A stretch of DNA of 25,712 nucleotides from an uncultured Collinsella sp. (lineage in GTDB: Bacteria > Actinomycetota > Coriobacteriia > Coriobacteriales > Coriobacteriaceae): NCBI GenBank assembly GCA_900545665.1, contig UQZU01000028.1, positions 1 to 25,712 of the forward strand, written 5' to 3'. Under the pieces are notes generated by a model. It was not told where the DNA came from and did no database searches. It saw only the letters and a program-made list of their open reading frames with translations. The translations under genes and the position numbers were made by a program. Below, piece after piece: positions 14,559 to 21,188 of this stretch; the stretch's first letter is position 1, and every line of letters starts with the position of its first letter.

Positions 14559-15398
14559 CTAGCGTTCCTGAGGCAGGCGCTTCTTGCCCTTGCGGGCGCG
14601 GTTTCTAAAGTTCTCGACGGCCTCTTCCATGCCGAGGGGCACGTAGGTGAGCTCGTCGAGGTTATCTGGCAGGTAGCAGGCAAGGCTTTGCTCCTGCGCT
14701 CGGCCTGCTGCGAGTTGCTCTTCGGTAGGTTTCTCGCCGGGTGTGGCGTAAATGCCATAGACGACGGCACCCATCTCGCGCGTGCGGCATTCATATTCGG
14801 TCTCGGGATGCTCGGGATGGTCGCGGCGGACGTCGTCACTTACCCAAAGCGTGTCGTAGCCTGCCGCGGCAAACTGTCCCAGGGCGTAATCGCGCAATGG
14901 TTTGCTGTCGGTTCGTAGCGTTACGGTGGCGCCGGCTGCAAAGAGCGGGCGATAGAGCATCAGATGGTCGACATGGACGAGGCGCTTTTTGGCGTACTTG
15001 GCCTTGGGCTGCGGCGTGGGAAAGTTGATGGTGATGGCATCGAGCTCGCCTGTGGCAAATAGCTGCGGCAGCGATGCGGCGCCTCGAGGCAGAACGAGTG
15101 CGTTGGTCAGTTCATGCTCGCAGATTTTCTGTGCGGCATAGGCGATGCAGATGGGCTCCTGGTCCATGCCGACAAAGAGCGTGTCGGGCTCACGGCGAGC
15201 ACGCTCAACCAGATAGGTGCCTTTGCCGCAGCCCAGATCCAGATGAAGGTGTTCGAAGGGCTTGCTGCCAACTGGCGCGCAAGCCTCGCGCCAATCTCCG
15301 GCATAGATTTCGGGGTTCGTCTCAATCGCATCGGCGTAGCGCTCTAGGCGCTCCTCGAGCACAAAGTTCTTAGGCGTGCGAACGTGGACGGCTCCCAT
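14559..15398 (-). CDS. trmB: TrmB-like tRNA (guanine-N7) methyltransferase
   Basis: TrmB places m7G at position 46 of tRNA, using S-adenosylmethionine. The 279-aa protein starts at an ATG with AAGGAG five bases upstream. The SAM site HLDLGCGKGTYLVE (52-65), the acidic GMDQEPICIAY and the TEYECRTREMG segment near the C-terminus fit the family. The usual catalytic block FPDPWxK reads FPTPQPK here (126-132), so the conserved aspartate is threonine (T128) and the tryptophan is glutamine. KYAKKRLV follows in register. This is either a divergent lineage form or an altered activity. A C-terminal basic tail (RNRARKGKKR) could help bind tRNA. It shares its strand with the Trm9-like gene 119 bp upstream. 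Confidence 0.85.
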   Translation of the reverse strand: MGAVHVRTPKNFVLEERLERYADAIETNPEIYAGDWREACAPVGSKPFEHLHLDLGCGKGTYLVERARREPDTLFVGMDQEPICIAYAAQKICEHELTNALVLPRGAASLPQLFATGELDAITINFPTPQPKAKYAKKRLVHVDHLMLYRPLFAAGATVTLRTDSKPLRDYALGQFAAAGYDTLWVSDDVRRDHPEHPETEYECRTREMGAVVYGIYATPGEKPTEEQLAAGRAQEQSLACYLPDNLDELTYVPLGMEEAVENFRNRARKGKKRLPQER

Positions 15399-15517
15399 GA
15401 GGCTCCTTGGTCATAAGTATGGAACGTATAGCTGCGCGTTCCGTCAATGGGTTGAAAAAGGGGTGGGCATAGTTTGCCCGAAAGACGCGGTGCGGCTCGA
15501 CGGCGAGTCGTCGGTGC

Positions 15518-16390
15518 CTACAGGCGCTTGAGAATCACATAGCGGTTGAGATCGCCGCTGCGACCGTCAGCATGGAAGCGCTCAAGCTCGCGCACGGGGA
15601 CCTCGCCGCTCTTGTAGAACGTACGCACGCCGCGCACCAGGTCGGTGATCTGCTGATCGTCAAAGTGGTGGCAATAGCGGTAGGCGTGGCGGTCGTTTTG
15701 CCAGCCAATAAGGTGGTCACCGGCTTCAAACTGCGCGGAATCGTAACCCTCAAACGGCGGGGTGAGCTCGGCGCGGGCTTCGGCTCGAACGGCCTTACGC
15801 GCCATGCGCTCGTCGTTCATAAACTCCCAAAAGCTGATGGCGATGATGCCGCCCGGGCGCGTCTGCCGCACCAGGGCGTCGAGCACGCGTACGCGGTACT
15901 CGCACGACGGCACGTGGTGCATAAAGCCAAAGCAGACCGAGATGTCGGCGAGCGGGGCGTCGAAAAGCACGTCGGGCGTCTCGGCGGGGTTGAGTTTCAT
16001 GAGGGCATCGAGCACGTCGAGTTCTTGGAAGTGCAAGTTAGGAATGCGCAGGGCGTGGCCGCGTGCATCGATGGCCAGGTCCTGGCACGAGTCGACGCCA
16101 TAGAACTCGAAGGGGCAGCTGGCGTCTGCCGAGGGGCTCGTGCCGTCCATGCCTTTGGCAGCCAGCGTGCCGCCGGCGGCAAAGTTCTCGAATCGCATAT
16201 TGCCGCAGGCGAGATCGAAGACGCGGACGGGATGCTCGATCGTGGCGACGTCGAGCTGTTCGAGCGCGATGTCCATGGTGCGCACCCAGCCGGGCCACGG
16301 GGCCTGGCGCGTATCGGAAAAGGAGGCGGAGTGCTCGCGATAGAACGTGTTGTTGAGCTGGATGAGCGATGAGGCGAAATCGCGGTTCAC
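15518..16390 (-). CDS. Trm9/ABH8-like SAM methyltransferase
   Basis: A class I SAM-dependent methyltransferase. The preferred start is GTG at 16390, after GGAGGGAG with 9-base spacing, giving 290 aa. The open frame reaches 16525 (TTG), but that part is not family-like. Residues 16-33 (FYREHSASFSDTRQAPWP) match the hallmark F-S-x-T-R-x-x-P-W-P of the Trm9/ALKBH8 tRNA wobble-uridine methyltransferase group. The SAM motif VFDLACGNMRF (57-67) follows. FMHHVPS is the post-motif IV stretch, and HYFDDQQI-like and FHADGRSGDLNRYVIL tails complete the fold. Bacterial members are poorly studied; the substrate is inferred only. An Elp3 gene lies 2 kb away on the other strand, which supports a tRNA role. 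Confidence 0.78.
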   Translation of the reverse strand: MNRDFASSLIQLNNTFYREHSASFSDTRQAPWPGWVRTMDIALEQLDVATIEHPVRVFDLACGNMRFENFAAGGTLAAKGMDGTSPSADASCPFEFYGVDSCQDLAIDARGHALRIPNLHFQELDVLDALMKLNPAETPDVLFDAPLADISVCFGFMHHVPSCEYRVRVLDALVRQTRPGGIIAISFWEFMNDERMARKAVRAEARAELTPPFEGYDSAQFEAGDHLIGWQNDRHAYRYCHHFDDQQITDLVRGVRTFYKSGEVPVRELERFHADGRSGDLNRYVILKRL

Positions 16391-16657
16391 GGCGCGGAAC
16401 TCCCTCCGTTGGCGGTGCGGAATAAACAGTACGACCATACTACCGTTAACGCCGCAACGGGGACAACCGAACTGCGGGTCATTGCTTTGTTTGGACACAT
16501 TTCCGCAGCTCATATGCACCCGCAACCGCCGGTTGTCAAAAATCTCACTAAAATAGGTGGCATGTTTTTGGCGGTGGCGGATACATTTTTAACTGTGCAA
16601 GGCGCCTAAGAACAAAAACGGTCCGGCGGCACGGCTGGCAAAAGCATAGGAGGAACC

Positions 16658-17380
16658 ATGAATGTAGAAACTGCGCAGCGGCTCGCCGACCTTCGCCGCA
16701 GCAAAGGCTTTAGCCAAGAAGGGCTGGCACGAAAGCTGGGGCTGTCGCGCCAAGCGGTCAGTAAATGGGAGCGTGCAGAGAGCTCGCCCGATACCGAGAA
16801 CCTGATCTCGCTCGCCAAACTCTATGGCGTGAGCCTGGACGAGCTGCTCAATCCGAGCGATGAGATCGAGGACGATATCGAGTTTGAGAACGAGGACCGC
16901 GCCCGTCAGCGCGAGGCCGAGGCGGCAGAGCGCGCGCGTACCCATGAGGCGGCGGCACGTGCCACCGAGGCGGCAACACAGGCGAGTGACGCCGCCGCCA
17001 AGGCGGCGCAAGCGGCAAGCTGGAGTGCACAGGCCGCCAATGCCGCTACGGCGCAGGCGACGAGTGGCGGCGCAGTTGGCTCGACTCCGGTGAAGGGCCC
17101 GTTCCAGTCGTTCCCGTATTGGGCTGTGTGCTGGCTGCTGTTCTTTTTGCTGATGTTCCTGTTTGGTGCCGGCCCCTTTGCCGCACTGATCTTCTTTACG
17201 ATTCCTATCTATCACTGGGTGGCGCGTGCGCTCGATGGCGATTGGGCGCGTGGGGATATCCAGGTTGGTCCGGTGCCGGCGGTCGCTAGGACTAAGGGGG
17301 AGGACGTTTCCACTGCGGTTGACGCTGACATGGCTGCCGCGGCCACCGCTGAGCCGAGTGCCAAAGAGGGTGATGAATGA
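16658..17380 (+). CDS. XRE-family regulator with membrane segment
   Basis: A 240-aa protein after an optimal AGGAGG. Residues 6-64 are an XRE helix-turn-helix (RLADLRRSKGFSQEGLARKL, LSRQAVSKWERAES). Then come an acidic patch (EIEDDIEFENED), an alanine-rich charged helix (80-135) and one or two hydrophobic segments (about 154-185, YWAVCWLLFFLLMFLFG onward). The DNA-binding domain would therefore be tethered to the inner face of the membrane. The stop overlaps the start of the next gene, a surface-facing DUF4097-type protein, so the pair could sense an envelope signal. Proteins with this HTH-plus-membrane plan often regulate their own operon. The target is not visible. Confidence 0.85.
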   Translation: MNVETAQRLADLRRSKGFSQEGLARKLGLSRQAVSKWERAESSPDTENLISLAKLYGVSLDELLNPSDEIEDDIEFENEDRARQREAEAAERARTHEAAARATEAATQASDAAAKAAQAASWSAQAANAATAQATSGGAVGSTPVKGPFQSFPYWAVCWLLFFLLMFLFGAGPFAALIFFTIPIYHWVARALDGDWARGDIQVGPVPAVARTKGEDVSTAVDADMAAAATAEPSAKEGDE

Positions 17381-18276
17381 TGAAGCTTTCGCATGAATCC
17401 AAGGTACGCTTGGGCGTTGGCATCGGAGCGTTTGTGCTTATCATTGGGCTTGTCTTTGGCACTTCGCGGCTATTGGCTCATTCCGATATGGTACGTACGC
17501 CCGGTATTCTATCTGGCCATTTGTCTGATTTTGACGATATGTTTGACGAGGACGATTCCTTGAATAGCGGCAACTATTCCGCTCGGCCTCAGCAGCTTTC
17601 GAGCATGACTTTTGATGCCGATGAGTTCCGCTACCTCGATTTCGATATCAATGCGGCTTCGGTGGACGTCAAGGTTGTTGATGGCAACAAGGCTCGCGTT
17701 ATCGAGCGGGGACGCGTTGCCAATGGTATGGATGCCTCCAAGGCCGCGACGCAAAACATCGCATCCGTCGAGGACTCGACGCTCAAGGTTTCCCAGTTTG
17801 GAAGTGATGACGGTAAGGCAATCGATCGCTCAGTTACGGTCGAGCTGCCGCGCCGTGTTGCCGAACATCTGAAGGGAGTCAACGCGCACGTGGGCTCGGG
17901 CAATCTGCAGATTGTCGGTGTCATCTGTGATGGTTTCGACCTTTTCCTGGGTGCGGGAGATGTAGAGTTTACGGGCAGTGTGACTGATGCGCTCAGCGCT
18001 GAGGTCGGTTCGGGCGATGTGACGTTCGAGCTCTACCAGGCCCCCGCGAAGTCGATGGACGTGAGCGTGGGCTCGGGCGATGTGGAGATGACGGTTCCGA
18101 GCTCTACGGGCTTTAAGGCGAGCCTCACCTTGGGCAGTGGCGACTTCGAGAGCGATTTCCTTCCGCTTGGCTACGACGGCGAGACCATTTTGAATCTTGA
18201 ATTCGATAACGGGGATAAGTCTGCTGTGTATAGTTTTGAAGTCGATTCGGGCGACATGTCGTTTGATTCGGAGTAG
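17377..18276 (+). CDS. Membrane-anchored DUF4097-type β-strand protein
   Basis: A 299-aa protein whose start overlaps the regulator's stop (ATGA); an ATG at 17380 is equally possible. A signal-anchor helix occupies residues 11-28, and the rest should lie outside the cell. An acidic linker (about 45-62) precedes a β-rich domain with at least six regularly spaced [VL][GD][SA]G[DN] repeats: VGSGNLQ, LGAGDVE, VGSGDVT, VGSGDVE, LGSGDFE and VDSGDMS. This is the pattern of DUF4097/DUF2807-like right-handed β folds. No catalytic residues were recognised. Operon coupling to a membrane-tethered XRE regulator suggests a sensing or scaffold role at the envelope. The function is otherwise unknown. Confidence 0.83.
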   Translation: MMKLSHESKVRLGVGIGAFVLIIGLVFGTSRLLAHSDMVRTPGILSGHLSDFDDMFDEDDSLNSGNYSARPQQLSSMTFDADEFRYLDFDINAASVDVKVVDGNKARVIERGRVANGMDASKAATQNIASVEDSTLKVSQFGSDDGKAIDRSVTVELPRRVAEHLKGVNAHVGSGNLQIVGVICDGFDLFLGAGDVEFTGSVTDALSAEVGSGDVTFELYQAPAKSMDVSVGSGDVEMTVPSSTGFKASLTLGSGDFESDFLPLGYDGETILNLEFDNGDKSAVYSFEVDSGDMSFDSE

Positions 18277-18323
18277 TGAGGCAGACGAAAGCCTAGGCGA
18301 AGATATAGACGCGCTGTTTGATG

Positions 18324-18359
18324 AAGGCGCCGAAGCCGAGATCGGCTTCGGCGCCTTTG
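18324..18359 (+). terminator. Hairpin terminator before elp3
   Basis: Sixteen-base arms aaggcgccgaagccga (18324-18339) and tcggcttcggcgcctt (18342-18357) are perfectly complementary, with a T-rich but interrupted tail (tgccttt). It separates the DUF4097-type gene from elp3. Confidence 0.7.
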
Positions 18360-18375
18360 CCTTTACAATGGGGGC

Positions 18376-20283
18376 ATGGAACAGATTATCTTGAACATAC
18401 TCGAGGCCCTGCGTTGCGGCGAGACCGTAGACGACAAGGCGCTCGTCAAACTGATACATGCCGAGGCGCGCCGCGAGGGTGCCGACAAACGCGATTTGGC
18501 CAAGCGCCGTCTGCTGCTGTTCTACCAGCGGGTTAAACGTGAGGAGCCGGCTCGGTGGGCTGCGTGGAATGTCGATGCCGATCTGGAACGCCAACTGCTG
18601 CAGGTGCTACGCATGAAGCCGCGCCGCACGGCTTCGGGCGTAGCGACCATTACCGTCATCACCAAGCCCTGGCCGTGCTCGGGCGATTGCCTGTTTTGCC
18701 CCAATGATCTGCGCATGCCCAAGAGCTATCTGCACGCCGAGCCAGCGTGCGCCCGTGCAGAGCAAAACTGCTTCGATCCGTATCTGCAGGTGAGTGCCCG
18801 TTTGACGGCGCTTTCGCAGATGGGTCATGCGACCGATAAGATCGAGCTCATTGTGCTCGGCGGTACCTGGAGCGACTATCCGCAAGGGTATCAAACGTGG
18901 TTTATGTCGGAGCTTTTCCGTGCGCTCAATGACGATGCCGTCGCCGGCGTGGCAGCAAACCCCATGTTGGCGCGTCCGGGCATCAGCCGTGCCGAGGCGG
19001 GGCGCCTGCTCGATGACGCTCCCGCCGATGCCCTGCCGCCGGTGGTAACAGAGCGTCGCGAGCGCTACCGGGCTGCCGGCATTGCGACAGACGAGGCCGA
19101 GCTCGCGAGCGGTGTTGCAGGAGAGCAGGAGCGCGTGGATGTTGCTGTGGGCGGCTACAACCGTGCGGTGCGTCGTCTGTACGGCCCTGGCACGCCGTGG
19201 GGCGAGGTTGCCGAGTGGCAGGCGGCAACGATGGAGGAACTTGAGCATCAGCAGCGCATCAACGAGACGGCGAAGCATCGCGTGGTGGGGCTCGTTATCG
19301 AGACACGCCCCGATGCCGTAACGCCGCAGGCCCTCACACTTATCCGCCGCTTGGGCTGCACCAAGATTCAGATGGGTATTCAGAGTCTTGACCAGCATCT
19401 ACTCGATATCAACGAGCGCCGCATTTCGGTGGCGCAGATCGAGCGGGCGTTTTCGCTCGCGCGCCTGTTTGGCTTTAAGATCCACGCGCACTTTATGCTC
19501 AACTTGCTGGGCGCCACGCCTGATGGGGACAAGCGCGACTACGAGCGCTTTATGACCGAGGGCGCCTTTATGCCCGACGAGGTCAAGGTCTACCCGTGCG
19601 CGCTCATCGAGGGTTCGCGTCTGGTGGACTGTTACGAGCGTGGCGAGTGGCGCCCCTATACCGAGGACGAGCTGCTCGATGTGTTGGCCGACGACATCGT
19701 GGTGACGCCGGCGTTCTGCCGCATCAGCCGCATGATCCGCGACTTTAGCTCCGATGACATCATGGTGGGCAACAAGAAACCCAACCTGCGCCAGCTCGTT
19801 GAGAACCGCCTGGCTGCTCGGGGTGACGGTGCGACGGTGCGTGAGATTCGCTATCGCGAGATCAGCACGGCGGGCGCCGACCTGGACGAGTTGACCCTTG
19901 ACGAGGAAGTGGCGTACGAGACGCCGGTGACGCACGAGCGCTTTTTGCAGTGGGTGACACCGCAGGGCAAAATCGCGGGCTTTTTGCGCCTGTCGCTGCC
20001 CGACCGCGCGTTTGTTGCCGCGCATGCGGACGAGTTGCCGACGGTGTCGGACGAGGCGATGATTCGCGAGGTTCACGTGTATGGCATGGCGGCGCGCGTG
20101 GGCGATCAAGGCCAGGCGGCGCAGCATCACGGGTTGGGGCGTTTGCTCGTAGAGCGTGCGTGCGAGATTGCCCGGGATGCGGGTTATGCGCGTATCAACG
20201 TGATTAGCGCGATTGGCACACGTGAGTACTATCGTCATCTTGGATTTTATGACCATGGCCTTTATCTGCAAAAGGAGCTCTAG
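18376..20283 (+). CDS. elp3: Elp3-like radical SAM/GNAT tRNA-modifying enzyme
   Basis: Elp3 adds a carboxymethyl-type group to C5 of the wobble uridine of tRNA, using a radical SAM domain and an acetyl-CoA-binding GNAT domain. This 635-aa protein has the family entry segment KPRRTASGVATITVITKP, then the iron-sulfur cysteines C101, C105 and C108 (CSGDCLFC). The radical SAM core follows (GGTWSDYP, ETRPDAV, TKIQMGIQSLD, HAHFMLNLLG). The GNAT domain covers roughly residues 510-635, with HHGLGRLLVERA as the CoA loop and YYRHLGFYDHGLYLQKEL at the end. The ribosome site is poor (GGGGG close to the ATG). Bacterial Elp3 acts alone, without the other Elongator subunits. The next gene starts directly after its stop. 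Confidence 0.93.
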   Translation: MEQIILNILEALRCGETVDDKALVKLIHAEARREGADKRDLAKRRLLLFYQRVKREEPARWAAWNVDADLERQLLQVLRMKPRRTASGVATITVITKPWPCSGDCLFCPNDLRMPKSYLHAEPACARAEQNCFDPYLQVSARLTALSQMGHATDKIELIVLGGTWSDYPQGYQTWFMSELFRALNDDAVAGVAANPMLARPGISRAEAGRLLDDAPADALPPVVTERRERYRAAGIATDEAELASGVAGEQERVDVAVGGYNRAVRRLYGPGTPWGEVAEWQAATMEELEHQQRINETAKHRVVGLVIETRPDAVTPQALTLIRRLGCTKIQMGIQSLDQHLLDINERRISVAQIERAFSLARLFGFKIHAHFMLNLLGATPDGDKRDYERFMTEGAFMPDEVKVYPCALIEGSRLVDCYERGEWRPYTEDELLDVLADDIVVTPAFCRISRMIRDFSSDDIMVGNKKPNLRQLVENRLAARGDGATVREIRYREISTAGADLDELTLDEEVAYETPVTHERFLQWVTPQGKIAGFLRLSLPDRAFVAAHADELPTVSDEAMIREVHVYGMAARVGDQGQAAQHHGLGRLLVERACEIARDAGYARINVISAIGTREYYRHLGFYDHGLYLQKEL

Positions 20284-21162
20284 ATGAACAAGCCGAGTGT
20301 TTCTGCCGGCGTCGTTGCCGGCGTTGCTCTGGGGGCCGCGGCGCTTGGCGCGGCCGCTGTCGCTGTCCGTGCTGCCTGTCTGCAGGTTGCGCGAACCCGC
20401 AATGGGTTGGCGCGTGTGAAACGCGTGCACGATGAGGGCGGCGACGAAGTCCGTGTATTGGTGCAAGGCGGCGTTTACCAAAGCGCAAGCTACGTTGGCG
20501 AGCGTTGGGCGGAGCCCGTCTTTGCGTACTATCGCGCGTTTGACGACGTGTTTGAGGCTGAGGACGCAATGCGTGATGCTTACGGGCATGGTATCGACCG
20601 TATGCTCATGCTGGGCGGCGGCGGGTTTGCCTATCCCAAGTTTGCACTGATGTCGCACGAGAGCTTGCGCATGGACGTCGTTGAGTACGATGCCGAGATT
20701 ACGCGCCTGGCGCGCCGTTGGTTCTACCTGGACGAGCTGGAGCGCACGGTGGGCGATCGCCTGCGAGTGATTACCGCTGAGGCTCGCTCGTATCTGGGCG
20801 TTACGAGCGTGGGTCATCGTCGCTACGACGTGGTCGTGAGCGATTGCTTTGGCGGTGCCGAGCCCGTACGCGAGCTGGCGACGGTTGAGGCATTGCGTTT
20901 GGTGCGAGGCAGCCTGAACCCCGGGGGCATCTATGTTGCCAATATCGTGAGTGCGAACAGGGGGAGCGACGTGACGTTCCTGCGCGATTGCGTTGCCGCG
21001 GCACTCGAGGTATTCGCCCACGCCTGGGTGGTCCCATGCGGCGATGCGGAGTTCGGCGGCGAGGAGAACTACCTGCTCGTCGCCAGTGACGGCGACTATG
21101 CGTTTGCCGAAGCCGTGCCCTTCGACACCGACTTCCTCGGCACCGTCCTTCACGACAAGTAA
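20284..21162 (+). CDS. Spermidine synthase-fold protein with N-terminal membrane helix
   Basis: A 292-aa protein whose ATG follows the elp3 stop directly, with AGGAG inside the elp3 end, so the two are translationally coupled. Residues about 7-33 form an alanine-glycine-rich membrane helix or signal anchor. The rest has the Rossmann fold of polyamine aminopropyltransferases and related methyltransferases. LMLGGGGFAYPKF (about 108-120) is the glycine loop, VVEYDAEITRLARRWF is the acidic ribose-binding region, and YDVVVSDCFGG is the active-site strand. The segment with the paired aspartates of true spermidine synthases is only partly kept (SDCFGG), so a polyamine product is not assured. It is best called a spermidine synthase-like SAM-fold protein. 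Confidence 0.8.
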   Translation: MNKPSVSAGVVAGVALGAAALGAAAVAVRAACLQVARTRNGLARVKRVHDEGGDEVRVLVQGGVYQSASYVGERWAEPVFAYYRAFDDVFEAEDAMRDAYGHGIDRMLMLGGGGFAYPKFALMSHESLRMDVVEYDAEITRLARRWFYLDELERTVGDRLRVITAEARSYLGVTSVGHRRYDVVVSDCFGGAEPVRELATVEALRLVRGSLNPGGIYVANIVSANRGSDVTFLRDCVAAALEVFAHAWVVPCGDAEFGGEENYLLVASDGDYAFAEAVPFDTDFLGTVLHDK

Positions 21163-21168
21163 GTCTCT

Positions 21169-21185
21169 CCGTCCCAAAAAGACGG
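21169..21185. terminator. Weak hairpin between convergent genes
   Basis: ccgtc (21169-21173) and gacgg (21181-21185) enclose ccaaaaa. On the minus strand the loop gives a T-run. This is the only terminator-like structure in the 26-bp gap between the two convergent stops. Confidence 0.3.
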
Positions 21186-21188
21186 GTC

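Noticed and set aside
16391..16525. N-terminal extension of the Trm9-like protein with a CPRCG motif
   Set aside because: It would need a TTG start without a ribosome site, while GTG at 16390 has GGAGGGAG; the extension lies in the divergent promoter region.
16556..16595. Near-repeat ggtggc...attttt/gtttttg upstream of the XRE gene
   Set aside because: The two copies align only with gaps; too weak to call an operator.
19399..21177. 592-codon minus-strand frame opposite elp3 and the spermidine synthase-like gene
   Set aside because: Long but antisense to two motif-rich coupled genes; histidine/arginine-rich translation typical of a shadow.
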